This document shows, in pieces, positions 24,521 to 34,555 of a stretch of 48,426 nucleotides of DNA. The notes under the pieces were generated by a model. The model was not told the DNA's origin and did not search any database. It was given only the letters and a program-made list of their open reading frames with translations. Made by a program: the position numbers and the translations under genes. The stretch's first letter is position 1. Every line of letters begins with the position of its first letter. Source of the DNA: Candidatus Kapaibacterium sp. (GTDB lineage Bacteria; Bacteroidota; Ignavibacteria; Kapaibacteriales; UBA4661); the NCBI GenBank assembly GCA_025055035.1, contig JANWZB010000008.1, positions 1-48,426 of the forward strand, read 5' to 3'.

Positions 24521-25996
24521 ATGAATATTATCCTTACTGCTGCTGAAGTGTTCCCGTTTGCAAAGGTTGGGGGACTAGGTGATGTCTGTGGTGCATTGCC
24601 GAAAGACTGGGAACGATTAGGGCATAACGTTATCGTAATTATGCCAAAATATGCGAATATTGATGTTCACCGATGGAACATTCAGCCCACTGACATTATT
24701 GTTGCTGTACCAATTGATTGGTGGACAGAATACGCACGCTTGTGGAAAGGGTATCTGCCAGGAACGGGTGTTCCAGTCTATTTTCTTGAGAATGCTGATT
24801 ACTACGACCGTTGGGGTATTTATGGGAATCCTGAGGGGTTCTATGATAATGACCGCCGCTTTATCTTTCTCTGCCGTGCAGTATTCGAGACTGCAAAGAC
24901 TCTCAATTTTCGCCCCGATGTGATTTTTGCTAATGACTATCACACAGCGTTTACTATGCCCATGCTGAAGATTCATTACCGCATGACGGAGTTTTTCGGG
25001 CGTACAGCAGGCGTATATGCAATCCATAACATGGTGTTTCAAGGGCATTTTGATCCGTATCGTGCTATGACGTTTGCAGGGTTCGGTATGCGTGAATTTT
25101 ATCAAGGTTCTTGGTTCGAGTCATATGGGGTTGTAAATTCTATGCAGGTCGGTATTATGTTTGCCGACAAAATCACGACTGTTAGCCCACGCTATGCTTA
25201 TGAAGTGCGTTATACTCACGAAGGGTATGGACTGCAAGGGGTTATCAATGCACGAGGTGCAGATTTTATTGGTATTCTCAATGGTGTGGATTATAGTGTG
25301 TGGAATCCTGAAACCGACGATAAAATCTATGCTCATTATTCGGTCAATGACCTTTCTGGCAAGCTCACAAACAAGTATCGCTTCTTGAAAGACTGGGGTA
25401 TACATGAGAACGACATGCGCGATGATATGCCAATTATCGGTATGGTAACAAGACTCACAGATCAGAAAGGTATGCCGCTTGTTGAACAGGCACTGGAAAG
25501 ACTGTTGTATCACTATCCAGTGCGCTTTGCGCTTGTTGGGAGTGGAGCAGAGCGCTACGAACGCTTTTTTCAGTATATTCGCCACAAATACGGTAATCGT
25601 GCGCTTGTGTATATTGGCTACAACGACGTGCTTGCACATCGTGTTGAGGCTGCCTCGGATATATATCTCATGCCTTCACTCTTTGAGCCATGTGGCTTGA
25701 ATCAGATGTATAGCTTGAAATACGGCACTGTTCCTGTTGTGCGAGCTGTTGGTGGTCTTGCTGATACCGTGAGCGAATATAATCCTCACACAGGCGAAGG
25801 AAATGGTTTTGTGTTCTATGAGTATAATGCTGGGGATATGGGCTATGCACTTCACCGCGCTATCGAGTACTATTTCCAAAAAGACCATTGGCTCCGTATC
25901 ATTCGCAACGGTATGCTGGCCAATCACTCATCGCTGCTCTGTGCTCAGCGGTATATTGATGTGTTCTATTGGGCACTTGAGAAAATTCCATGGTAA
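24521..25996 (+). CDS. glgA: Glycogen (starch) synthase, GT5 family
   Basis: The 491-residue enzyme transfers glucose from ADP-glucose (usual bacterial donor) to the growing alpha-1,4-glucan. The N-terminal AAEVFPFAKVGGLGDVCGALP has the Lys-x-Gly-Gly-Leu ADP-binding motif (Lys15). The C-terminal half shows MVTRLTDQKG and the conserved SLFEPCGLNQMYSLKYGT, then VVRAVGGLADTV. The length is typical. The frame can be opened 16 codons earlier at 24473, but MNIILTAAEVFPF from the ATG at 24521 is the family start. With glgP at 34556 and fbaB just upstream it indicates glycogen storage; no glgB or glgC lies in the window. Confidence 0.95.
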   Translation: MNIILTAAEVFPFAKVGGLGDVCGALPKDWERLGHNVIVIMPKYANIDVHRWNIQPTDIIVAVPIDWWTEYARLWKGYLPGTGVPVYFLENADYYDRWGIYGNPEGFYDNDRRFIFLCRAVFETAKTLNFRPDVIFANDYHTAFTMPMLKIHYRMTEFFGRTAGVYAIHNMVFQGHFDPYRAMTFAGFGMREFYQGSWFESYGVVNSMQVGIMFADKITTVSPRYAYEVRYTHEGYGLQGVINARGADFIGILNGVDYSVWNPETDDKIYAHYSVNDLSGKLTNKYRFLKDWGIHENDMRDDMPIIGMVTRLTDQKGMPLVEQALERLLYHYPVRFALVGSGAERYERFFQYIRHKYGNRALVYIGYNDVLAHRVEAASDIYLMPSLFEPCGLNQMYSLKYGTVPVVRAVGGLADTVSEYNPHTGEGNGFVFYEYNAGDMGYALHRAIEYYFQKDHWLRIIRNGMLANHSSLLCAQRYIDVFYWALEKIPW

Positions 25997-26029
25997 GTAA
26001 CAGTTGTTCGATGCATTCGGGTGTCTGCT

Positions 26030-26830
26030 ATGGTCAAATATCCTTTTGGGTCTATCCCTTCGGCTGAGGTCTGGAGCGTTGCTGTGGCTTCTGCTGCGGC
26101 ACTATTACTTGTACTGCTGAGCATTGTAGTGCTTATGGGCATTGCACAGGATACTCAGCGCTTGCTGGAGCAAATTGTTCTCGTAGCCTTTGTTGAGCCA
26201 CGCTTGAATACTAAAGAGCTTGAGCGTGTACAATACGATATACAAACGATACAGGGTATAGATTCTGTGCTGCTGCAATCAACAGCAGAGGTGAGAGAAG
26301 GATTTACAAAACGCTACACAGCAGGCATTGATGCTGTTCTTCCAGAGAATGCATTTCCAGCAGTGCTCACGCTACGACTCAAAAAAGCGTATCGCGCAAA
26401 AGAACGTATTGACTCGCTTGTTTCAATGGTACTTGGTGTTCAGCACGTTCAGAATGTCAGTTATCATGCGCCATTTCTTGAGGCTGTAGAGCAGCGTCAG
26501 CGGCAAGAGCATGTAGCACGCTGGATTGCAGGGAGTGTATGCTGTCTAGTTGTGCTAGTATTGCTGTGGCAGGCTATTAGCTGTACAAATCTGACGCTTC
26601 ATATGCGTGCTGCAGGAATCGTACTTGGTGTGGTGCTAGGTATATGTGTTAGTGGTACGGTATTCTTTGTGTGCAGCAAGTACTATGCGTGGTTGCATCA
26701 AGGTGGCGCACTGCTGTTTATGAAGCTTTCTGGAATAGGTAGTGCTGCTGTATGTGCCTGCGCAACAATTCTTATAGCTCTCAGGCTCATAACACGCAGC
26801 GTGCCTCGTGGTACGCTAGAACGGGTATGA
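26030..26830 (+). CDS. ftsX: FtsX-like cell division permease
   Basis: The 266-residue protein has the FtsX layout. One N-terminal membrane helix (VAVASAAALLLVLLSIVVLMG) is followed by an extracytoplasmic domain of about 110 residues. That domain contains EPRLNTKELERVQYDIQTIQ, VREGFTKRY, and ENAFPAVLTLRLKKAYRAKE, typical of FtsX. Three more helices complete the permease. FtsX pairs with the ATPase FtsE to control peptidoglycan hydrolases during division; ftsE is not in this window. A GTG at 26021 opens the frame, but the ATG at 26030 is preferred. It lies 33 bases after glgA. Sequence divergence in the C-terminal helices leaves some doubt. Confidence 0.82.
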   Translation: MVKYPFGSIPSAEVWSVAVASAAALLLVLLSIVVLMGIAQDTQRLLEQIVLVAFVEPRLNTKELERVQYDIQTIQGIDSVLLQSTAEVREGFTKRYTAGIDAVLPENAFPAVLTLRLKKAYRAKERIDSLVSMVLGVQHVQNVSYHAPFLEAVEQRQRQEHVARWIAGSVCCLVVLVLLWQAISCTNLTLHMRAAGIVLGVVLGICVSGTVFFVCSKYYAWLHQGGALLFMKLSGIGSAAVCACATILIALRLITRSVPRGTLERV

Positions 26831-26904
26831 GTTTCTGTAGCAGCGTGGCGTACAGGCTGCTGTAGGAAATAGAACAACAATGCAAGAACAATCAAGAACG
26901 AACT

Positions 26905-27552
26905 ATGAACAGAGAGGACATCGCCGGAATGCGGCGCAATTACACGCGTGGTGGACTTGTGGAAGAACATGCTCATGCTAACCCCTTTATTCAGTTTCGC
27001 TTGTGGTTCGAAGAGGCGAAAGCCGCGCAGATTCTTGAGCCCAATGCAATGACCCTTGCAACAGTTGACAGCGCGGGTCGTCCAGAAGCGCGAATTGTCC
27101 TGCTCAAGGATATAGACGAGAGTGGGTTTGTGTTCTACACAAACTATACAAGCGCTAAAGGACGCGCTCTTGAGTTGAATCCCAATGTATGTTTGCTCTT
27201 TTTTTGGTCAGAGATGGAACGGCAAGTCCGTATCAGTGGGATAGCGCGCAAGGTATCGCGTGAAGAATCGGAGGAGTATTTTCAATCTCGTCCGCGTGAG
27301 AGCCGCATTGGCGCATGGGTTTCGCAACAGAGTGCTGTTATCGCTAGTCGTTCAGTGCTTGAAGAGCGCTATCAGCAGCTTGTAGCAGAGTATGAGGGCA
27401 AGGATATACCGCTTCCCCCATATTGGGGCGGTTATCGTGTCGAGCCATATGCAATAGAGTTTTGGCAAGGGCGTCCGAGTAGATTGCACGACCGCTTGCT
27501 GTACCAGCGTACGCACGATGGAACGTGGAACCGTGTTCGTTTATCGCCTTGA
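26905..27552 (+). CDS. pdxH: Pyridoxamine 5'-phosphate oxidase
   Basis: The 215-residue flavoenzyme oxidises pyridoxine or pyridoxamine phosphate to pyridoxal phosphate using FMN, the last step of vitamin B6 synthesis and salvage. The signatures [54 protein letters not shown] and the C-terminal [16 protein letters not shown] are all present, and the length is normal. Pyridoxal phosphate is also the cofactor of the GlgP in this window. The gene begins with [18 protein letters not shown], a typical start. It is followed after 50 bases by leuS on the same strand. Confidence 0.97.
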   Translation: MNREDIAGMRRNYTRGGLVEEHAHANPFIQFRLWFEEAKAAQILEPNAMTLATVDSAGRPEARIVLLKDIDESGFVFYTNYTSAKGRALELNPNVCLLFFWSEMERQVRISGIARKVSREESEEYFQSRPRESRIGAWVSQQSAVIASRSVLEERYQQLVAEYEGKDIPLPPYWGGYRVEPYAIEFWQGRPSRLHDRLLYQRTHDGTWNRVRLSP

Positions 27553-27602
27553 AGCGTTTCTCATGTAACAAGGTATCCATTGAACAGTTTGCTCTATCGT
27601 TT

Positions 27603-30176
27603 ATGCCATACAATCATCAGCATATCGAAGCCAAATGGCAGAAATTCTGGGAAGAACACAACGTGTATCGTACAACAACTGATACCACAAAGCCAAAATA
27701 CTACGTGCTGGATATGTTCCCGTATCCTAGTGGTGCTGGGCTTCATGTGGGGCATCCCGAGGGCTATACAGCAACTGATATTGTTGCACGCTATAAACGC
27801 ATGAAAGGGTTTAACGTTCTACATCCTATGGGCTTTGATGCTTTCGGATTGCCAACCGAACGTTATGCAATGACGACAGGCATTCACCCAGCGAAAGTTA
27901 CAGAAGAGAATATTGCGAACTTTACGCGTCAGCTGAAGTCGCTAGGGTTTAGCTATGATTGGGAGCGTGTAATCAACACCACCGACCCCGAATATTATAA
28001 GTGGACGCAGTGGATTTTTCTACTGATATACAACTCGTGGTATGATGACGAGCAGCAGAGAGCTCGACCTATAGAAGAACTGCCTATTCCACCTGAATAT
28101 ACAACTCCGCTTGAGATTCAGCAATATCAAGATTCCAAGCGCCTTGCATACATTGCCGAGATACCGGTAAATTGGTGCGAGGAATTGGGAACGGTGCTTG
28201 CAAATGAGGAAGTTGATGAGTGGGTGTCGAAAGGCTATACTGTCGAACGTCGTCCTATGCGACAATGGATGCTGCGTATTACAGCCTATGCAGAGCGCTT
28301 GTTGCGCGACTTGTCGCTTGTGGATTGGCCTCATTCAACGATAGAAATGCAGAAAAACTGGATTGGAAAGTCTGAAGGTGCAGAAGTGATATTCCCACTT
28401 GTTGGGCATGATGACGGTATCACAGTGTACACAACACGTCCGGATACAATCTTCGGTGTTTCGTATATTGTGCTTGCACCTGAGCATCCGCTAGTTGATC
28501 GTATTACTACGCCAGAGCAGCGTAAGGCTGTGGAGGAGTACAAGAAGTCAGTAGCGTTGAAGAGTGATCTTGAGCGCACAGAGCTTGCGAAGGAAAAAAC
28601 AGGTGTTTTTACAGGTGCCTATGCTATAAATCCGGTCAATAACGCAACAGTACCAGTCTGGATTGCAGATTATGTTCTTGCTCACTATGGCACAGGTTCG
28701 GTGATGGGTGTACCTTCAGGCGACCAGCGCGACCATGATTTTGCACAAACATTTGGTCTGCCGATTCCTATTGTAGTTCAGCCAAAAGACCCAAAGCTGG
28801 CTGCTTCGTGGGACTTTTCGCGATATGCATTCGAGGACTACGACAATGCTATAGCCGTCAATTCGAAGACGGAAAATATCTCGCTTGATGGCATGGATTC
28901 TAACACCGCGAAGAAATGGATAACGCTGTGGTTAGAAAGCGAAGGGTTGGGAAAACTCAAAGTGCAGTATAAGCTTCGCGATTGGCTCTTCTCGCGCCAG
29001 CGATACTGGGGCGAACCTGTCCCAATTATGTTTTTTGACGATGGTACACGCAGAGCGTTGGAGCTTGATGAGTTACCACTGTGTTTACCTGATATTCATG
29101 ACTTTCAGCCTACGGGCACAGGGGAATCGCCTCTTGCGAAAGTAGAAGGATGGGTGAACTTTGTGGATAAAAAAACAGGCAAAAAAGCGCGCTTTGAGAC
29201 CAATACTATGCCACAATGGGCAGGTTCGTGCTGGTATTACTTGCGCTTTATAGACCCAAAGAACACGACAGCACTAGTCGATAAGGCACAGGAGCAATAC
29301 TGGATGGGAACAGGTGAGCATGGCGGCGTGGATTTGTATGTCGGTGGTGCTGAACATGCTGTCTTGCATTTGCTCTATGCACGGTTTTGGCATAAAGTTC
29401 TGTATGATTACGGGTATGTTTCCACGCCAGAGCCCTTCAAGAAACTCTTCCATCAAGGCCTGATTCTTGGTGAAGATGCGGTCAAGATGTCGAAGTCGCG
29501 TGGAAATGTCATCAATCCTGATGATGTTGTACAAGAGTACGGTGCTGATGCTCTGCGTGTATTTGAGATGTTCATGGGACCGCTAGAGGCAACAAAACCT
29601 TGGTCGACTAAGGGTGTAGAAGGTGTTGCGCGCTTTCTGCATCGCAGCTATCGCATGATTGCTGATGAAGACACAGGTACGCTTCTTCCCAATGTCCAAG
29701 ATGTTGAACTCACACCAGAACAATCCTTCCTACTGCATTCTACAATAAAAAAGGTGAGCGAGGATATTGAAAGCCTAAGCTTCAACACCGCTGTTGCACA
29801 AATGATGATTTTTGTTAATGAGTTCACAAAGGCGGAAATTCGCCCACGCATAGCAATGGAGCAGTTTGTTCTTTGTCTTGCGCCATTTGCGCCACACGTG
29901 AGCGAAGAGCTTTGGCATATTCTTGGGCATACACGTAGTGTAACTCAAGAGCCTTTCCCTGAATACGATCCTGCCTGTCTTGTGCAGCATGAGGTAGAGA
30001 TTGTATTGCAGGTGAATAGCAAAGTACGTGCAAAAGTTGTTGTGCCAGCCGATGCTGATGCTCTGGCGCTTGAAATGATTGCGCTACAGAATCCGACAAT
30101 ACAAAAGTTTCTCAACGGCAAAACACCAAAAAAGGTCATTGCTGTGCCGTCGAAGCTTGTGAATGTAATTGTGTAG
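27603..30176 (+). CDS. leuS: Leucyl-tRNA synthetase
   Basis: The 857-residue class I synthetase charges tRNA-Leu in the cytoplasm. The HIGH motif is HVGH at 48-51 (in [15 protein letters not shown]), and KMSKS begins at residue 628 ([15 protein letters not shown]). Between them lie the CP1 editing domain ([20 protein letters not shown], and [12 protein letters not shown]) and the leucine-specific region. The C-terminal [14 protein letters not shown] is typical. The frame opens at 27525 inside pdxH, but [19 protein letters not shown] from the ATG at 27603 is the family start. A short tandem repeat lies between its stop and the next gene. Confidence 0.97.
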   Translation: MPYNHQHIEAKWQKFWEEHNVYRTTTDTTKPKYYVLDMFPYPSGAGLHVGHPEGYTATDIVARYKRMKGFNVLHPMGFDAFGLPTERYAMTTGIHPAKVTEENIANFTRQLKSLGFSYDWERVINTTDPEYYKWTQWIFLLIYNSWYDDEQQRARPIEELPIPPEYTTPLEIQQYQDSKRLAYIAEIPVNWCEELGTVLANEEVDEWVSKGYTVERRPMRQWMLRITAYAERLLRDLSLVDWPHSTIEMQKNWIGKSEGAEVIFPLVGHDDGITVYTTRPDTIFGVSYIVLAPEHPLVDRITTPEQRKAVEEYKKSVALKSDLERTELAKEKTGVFTGAYAINPVNNATVPVWIADYVLAHYGTGSVMGVPSGDQRDHDFAQTFGLPIPIVVQPKDPKLAASWDFSRYAFEDYDNAIAVNSKTENISLDGMDSNTAKKWITLWLESEGLGKLKVQYKLRDWLFSRQRYWGEPVPIMFFDDGTRRALELDELPLCLPDIHDFQPTGTGESPLAKVEGWVNFVDKKTGKKARFETNTMPQWAGSCWYYLRFIDPKNTTALVDKAQEQYWMGTGEHGGVDLYVGGAEHAVLHLLYARFWHKVLYDYGYVSTPEPFKKLFHQGLILGEDAVKMSKSRGNVINPDDVVQEYGADALRVFEMFMGPLEATKPWSTKGVEGVARFLHRSYRMIADEDTGTLLPNVQDVELTPEQSFLLHSTIKKVSEDIESLSFNTAVAQMMIFVNEFTKAEIRPRIAMEQFVLCLAPFAPHVSEELWHILGHTRSVTQEPFPEYDPACLVQHEVEIVLQVNSKVRAKVVVPADADALALEMIALQNPTIQKFLNGKTPKKVIAVPSKLVNVIV

Positions 30177-30197
30177 CGCAGATGCTTCAGCGTTCAT

Positions 30198-30248
30198 GAG
30201 GATATGCGAAGGTAGGAGGATATAAGGTAGGAGGATATGCGAAGGTAG
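30198..30248 (+). repeat. Three tandem copies of an 18/15-base unit
   Basis: GAGGATATGCGAAGGTAG occurs at 30198-30215 and again at 30231-30248. Between them (30216-30230) stands GAGGATATAAGGTAG, the same unit lacking three bases (GCG). The copies are head to tail in the 120-base gap after leuS. They contain GGAGG-like segments but no start codon at proper spacing. Slipped-strand variation is a likely origin; no function is evident. Confidence 0.8.
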
Positions 30249-30296
30249 AAACCCATACTACTGTGTTGTGCTTCGCTACGGAAATGCTTCGCACTT

Positions 30297-32432
30297 ATGA
30301 GTCTGTATTCGTATCTTTCGCGTCGTGCGCAAATAAGTGTTGTGTGCATCGTTCCGATCCTGCTGTACGCTCAGACGCTTGGCTATGACTATGTCCTCGA
30401 TGATGGAGAGCTGGTTGTACGGCAGCCAAGTGTGAATAAAGGGGTAAAAGGGATATGGGAACTTCTCACGACAGCAACGACATTCACTGGGACATTTTCA
30501 GCCATACCAAACGAATCCGATAACAATACACTACTTGTACAGCGGCAAGCGCAGCAGCGGCGTAGTTCGTATAGACCTTTATCGTTCATAACGTTCGCTG
30601 TAGAGTATGAATTTGCTGGGCATAGCGCACTTGTACGCCATGCTGTGAATATTCTGCTGTATGTCGGGGTTGTTGTTCTTGTATTCTATGCTGCCGAGGA
30701 AATAGCAGCAATAGTGCATCCGCTTGTACCGTTCTGTGTTGCTCTTATGTTTGCTGTACACCCGTTGCACGTTGAGGTTGTGTGTAATATTAAAAGTCGT
30801 GATGAGCTTCTGGTTGCGCTATGTTCAATCGCAGCACTGGTACTAGCACTGCGATATGCTACAACAGGGAAGGTCTCTACGCTTATTGCAGCAGGTGTAG
30901 TGTTCTTTCTGGCATTGCTGTCGAAAGAGAATGCAATCACAATGGTACCGATATTCCCGCTTGTTGTATGGATTGTGCATCGTCGTGTGCCTATGCATCG
31001 TTGTGTTTGGGTAGCAGCTGTTATGGTGCTTGCCGCATGTCTATGGTTGGGGATAAGTGTGGTAAGAGCATCGTGGTGGATAGAAGATGCGAACTTTCGT
31101 TCTTTGCTCAATAATCCATATGCACGCGCCCTGCCTGAACAAGTATTCCCGACAAAGATAGCCGTTGTTGGTGAGTATGTGGGCAAGCTGTTGTATCCTT
31201 TGGTGCTTTCGTATGATTATGGCTATCGAGTCATTGAGCCGATACACTGGGGCTGGAAACCAATAGGTGCGCTTCTTGTGCTTATAGCGCTTGCTGCTCA
31301 TGCATTGTGGTATATTCGCTCGGTGAATGCGGTGGATAATCGTCCGGCACTTGGTCTTTTGTGGATGCTTGTAGCTATGTCGATTGTGTCGAACCTCGTG
31401 GTGTATGCTGGTGCGGCAATGGCAGATCGCTTCATGTTTCTTCCGTCAGTTGGATGGGTAGTAGCATTGAGTACGGGTATTCTGTGGGCTGGGGGGCGAT
31501 TAAGAATACAAGGTTGGGAAGGATTTGCATTTGTGCTATGGGGCTGTATCGTCATTGCCTATGCGGTACGCTCGCTGTTGTACATTCCTGCATGGCAAAA
31601 TTCATACCAGCTAGCGCGTGCTGCTGTGCAGAGTACTCCACAAAGTGTAAAGGCGCATGCGGGACTAGTAGTAGAGGCATCGCTCAAGGCAAAAGATACA
31701 CGAGATTCTCTAGAGCGTGCTATATACATACAGGAGGTATATCGCAGTGCTCATGCGCTTATAGAGCTTGCTCCTGCCTACAGTCGTGGCTATTACACGT
31801 TGGCGCTGTACTTCGAGCGCTATGCACCATACGAAGATACGCCCAATCGTGATTCTGCTCGTTTCTATTACTGTGAAGCTCTTGAGCGTGAGCCGGAAAA
31901 CCGCGAGTACCGATACGATTGGGCAATGTTTCGTGGGCATGCTATATCGGCGCATTTGCCAAATCTGCCAGACTCTGTATTAGATTCGGCTCTTGCATGC
32001 TATCGTGAGGCATTGCAGTATAACATCACACCACACCTTCCGCTTGCAAATATTGGCTCTCTTTATGCACGGCAGCAGCGCTATGCAGAAGCTTTACCAT
32101 ATCTGCAAAAAGCCGTTGCATTATATCCGTATGATGCAGAAATCAATAGGCGTTTAGCTTTATGTTCGGCACAAGAAGCACTGGAGCGTGGGAACGCAGC
32201 ACTACGCGCTCGTTTGCTCGATAGCGCACTTGCTGCTTATTATGAGGCGACGCGTTTTGGTGTAGCAGCCGATGCTGCATGGCTCAATATTGCTGTTGTG
32301 CAAAGCCAGCGAGGTAAGTACGGCGAGGCGAAGCAGGCTATTCAAGAAGCGCTACGCATCAACCCCGCCAACATGCTCGCACAGCGTATGGCTGAACAGC
32401 TAGAGCGCTACCTCTCGGTGCAGCCTCGCTAG
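30297..32432 (+). CDS. TMTC-like multi-pass membrane protein with C-terminal TPR repeats
   Basis: The 711-residue protein resembles bacterial O-mannosyltransferase-like TMTC/PMT-type proteins. An acidic YDYVLDDGELVV motif follows the first helix, where GT-C glycosyltransferases carry catalytic acids. YRPLSFITFAVEY, HPLHVEVVCNIKSRDELL and LLSKENAITM are conserved in that family. About ten membrane helices end near residue 430. TPR-like repeats follow (about 440-700), with LPYLQKAVALYPYDAEINRR and AKQAIQEALRINPANMLAQR. It may transfer a lipid-linked sugar to exported proteins, but the acceptor is unknown. It converges on htpG, with only five bases between the stops. Confidence 0.85.
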   Translation: MSLYSYLSRRAQISVVCIVPILLYAQTLGYDYVLDDGELVVRQPSVNKGVKGIWELLTTATTFTGTFSAIPNESDNNTLLVQRQAQQRRSSYRPLSFITFAVEYEFAGHSALVRHAVNILLYVGVVVLVFYAAEEIAAIVHPLVPFCVALMFAVHPLHVEVVCNIKSRDELLVALCSIAALVLALRYATTGKVSTLIAAGVVFFLALLSKENAITMVPIFPLVVWIVHRRVPMHRCVWVAAVMVLAACLWLGISVVRASWWIEDANFRSLLNNPYARALPEQVFPTKIAVVGEYVGKLLYPLVLSYDYGYRVIEPIHWGWKPIGALLVLIALAAHALWYIRSVNAVDNRPALGLLWMLVAMSIVSNLVVYAGAAMADRFMFLPSVGWVVALSTGILWAGGRLRIQGWEGFAFVLWGCIVIAYAVRSLLYIPAWQNSYQLARAAVQSTPQSVKAHAGLVVEASLKAKDTRDSLERAIYIQEVYRSAHALIELAPAYSRGYYTLALYFERYAPYEDTPNRDSARFYYCEALEREPENREYRYDWAMFRGHAISAHLPNLPDSVLDSALACYREALQYNITPHLPLANIGSLYARQQRYAEALPYLQKAVALYPYDAEINRRLALCSAQEALERGNAALRARLLDSALAAYYEATRFGVAADAAWLNIAVVQSQRGKYGEAKQAIQEALRINPANMLAQRMAEQLERYLSVQPR

Positions 32433-32437
32433 CTGCT

Positions 32438-34315
32438 TTACCTTGTGGCGTCGGTCATGATCTCAATCATGCGCCGTATAAAGATTGCTGGAGACGGCAG
32501 ATTCCCTTCGAGAAGAAGAGCACCTTCGTACAAATGAAGAATATATTGCCGTAAAAGTGGGCTCCCAGCTTGAGCAAGCTGCAAGCGTGAAAGATTGCGG
32601 ATGAGAGGATGCTCCATATTCACTTCGAGTATCTTGCGCCCACCTTTGAAGGTTTTATCAAGCATTTTCATCATGCGCTCTGTTTGAGCGTCCATGCCCT
32701 CTTTGCCAACAACGAGAGTAACTGGAGAATCGACAAGGCGCTTGGATGGTACGACGTCCTCGACTTTGTCGCCCAGAGCTTCTTTGAAGAGCGCAAGCAA
32801 TGCGGAATCAAGCATTGAAGGCTCTTTCTGTTCTTGTGATGATGCTGCAACAGTACGAATATCTGCTTTGTCGATAGAAACAAGCTTTTTCCCCTCAAAC
32901 TCGCCAATTGTTGGGATAATAATGATGTCGACAGGGTCTGTGAGAAGAAGAACCTCGATACTATGCTTCTGGAAGTACTCAAGGTTCGGGTTATTCAACA
33001 TCGTGTCCCGGTGCTCACCTGTCAGGAAGTATATTTCCTGTTGCTCGGGGTTCATGCGTTCTACGTATTCCTTCAACGAACGCAGTGAGCCATGAGCTGT
33101 GTGAGTTGTTTCGAAGCGTAGTAGCTGAACAATTTGGTCGCGGTTCGCAGTGTCTGTATTGATACCGAGTTTTAGCTGTTGCCCAAATGCTGTATAGAAG
33201 CGCTGATATTTGTCAGGGTCATGCGCTGACCAATCGTGAAGTAAACCCAGAATTTTGCTAGTCAGTACTTTATTGATTTTTGCCATCTGTGGGCTAGATT
33301 GTGTTACTTCGCGTGAAACGTTGAGCGGTAAATCGTCCGTATCGACAACACCACGCACAAAACGCAGGTACTCGGGGAGTAGGTGCTTGCAATGCTCTTC
33401 TATAAGCACTTTGTTGGTGTATAAGTGCAGAGACTTGTCATTGTCGAGGATAAATGGGCGTACAGGTGGTGTGGCGGGAATAAAGAGCAGGGCTTTGAAA
33501 TTGACTGACCCTTCGATGGCAAGATGCAGATAGCCTAAAGGACTTTGATAATCGTGTGTGAGAAATTTGTAAAACTCATGCGCTTCATCAGGATTAATAG
33601 TGTCTTTTGGTGCTTGCCATAGCGCACGAATGGTATTGACTTTCTGCAGCGTTGATCCCTGAGAAGCGATGAGAATCGGGAAGTCAACAAAATTCGAGTA
33701 TTTCTGGATAATCGAACGAACGCGATACTCTTCGCTAAATTCTGTTGCAGAATCTTTCAGTCGAAAGCTAATGCGTGTACCACGAGTTGGTTTATCGATG
33801 TCTTCAATAGTGAAACTGCCCTTGCCGTCGGACTTCCAGCGCAAGCCGATAGAATCCGGCTCGGCATGACGCGTTTCTACGACGACTTCGTCGGCAACCA
33901 TAAATACTGAATAGAATCCAACGCCAAATTGGCCAATCATGCTAACATCAAGCGTTTTCCCTTGTTCCTTTAGAGATTTGACAAATTCTAGCGTTCCTGA
34001 GCTCGCAACTGTACCTAGCCTATTGATAAGGTCGTCCTTTGTCATACCGATGCCTGTATCTTCGACAGTGATAGTGTGAGCGTTGCGGTCAAGCGTAATG
34101 CGAATTTCCAGCGGAGTGCCGCTATCGAGTACAGCCTGACCAGTCAGCTCACGAAAGCGTACTTTGTTCAGAGCATCAGAAGCATTAGAAATAAGTTCGC
34201 GCAGAAAGATTTCCGGGTGAGTGTAAAGAGAGTGAATGATAAGATGCAACAGCTGTTTCATTTCAGCTTTGTATTCATGAACCTCTGGTGCACGATGCAT
34301 GGTGGTGTTGCTCAT
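32438..34315 (-). CDS. htpG: Chaperone HtpG (Hsp90 family)
   Basis: The 625-residue cytoplasmic Hsp90 homologue uses ATP to remodel client proteins. The GHKL ATPase domain has FLRELISNASDALNKVRF, TITVEDTGIGMTKDDLINRLG and MIGQFGVGFYSVFMVAD. The middle domain (LPLNVSREVTQSSPQMAKI) and the C-terminal dimerisation domain follow in normal order. The frame opens at 34345, but MSNTTMHRAPEVHEYK from the ATG at 34315 is more family-like. It is divergent from glgP across 240 bases, which contain a TAGATTTG -7-like box on the minus strand at 34438-34445. I saw no CIRCE operator. Confidence 0.97.
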   Translation of the reverse strand: MSNTTMHRAPEVHEYKAEMKQLLHLIIHSLYTHPEIFLRELISNASDALNKVRFRELTGQAVLDSGTPLEIRITLDRNAHTITVEDTGIGMTKDDLINRLGTVASSGTLEFVKSLKEQGKTLDVSMIGQFGVGFYSVFMVADEVVVETRHAEPDSIGLRWKSDGKGSFTIEDIDKPTRGTRISFRLKDSATEFSEEYRVRSIIQKYSNFVDFPILIASQGSTLQKVNTIRALWQAPKDTINPDEAHEFYKFLTHDYQSPLGYLHLAIEGSVNFKALLFIPATPPVRPFILDNDKSLHLYTNKVLIEEHCKHLLPEYLRFVRGVVDTDDLPLNVSREVTQSSPQMAKINKVLTSKILGLLHDWSAHDPDKYQRFYTAFGQQLKLGINTDTANRDQIVQLLRFETTHTAHGSLRSLKEYVERMNPEQQEIYFLTGEHRDTMLNNPNLEYFQKHSIEVLLLTDPVDIIIIPTIGEFEGKKLVSIDKADIRTVAASSQEQKEPSMLDSALLALFKEALGDKVEDVVPSKRLVDSPVTLVVGKEGMDAQTERMMKMLDKTFKGGRKILEVNMEHPLIRNLSRLQLAQAGSPLLRQYILHLYEGALLLEGNLPSPAIFIRRMIEIMTDATR

Positions 34316-34555
34316 AGCTGTACCCTTTTCAATGGTGAAACACAAGGATTATTCTGTCGAGGTAGAGTATGGCGTGCCCAAGTGCGCCTCAATAAATAAT
34401 TAAGTAGGAGGGAAATGAGGTAGCAATGTACGTAACACAAATCTATCACTTTCGCCCGAATAATCACAGTGCTTTTTCTGCTTGTGCATTCATGTGCTTT
34501 GTGTATTTTCTTTGCGTTACAATGTCCTGTTGAACTATAATGCAGTGACAAAGTT

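Noticed and set aside
34316-34555. CIRCE or other heat-shock operator between htpG and glgP
   Set aside because: No TTAGCACTC-type inverted repeat is present; only a weak -7-like box was found.
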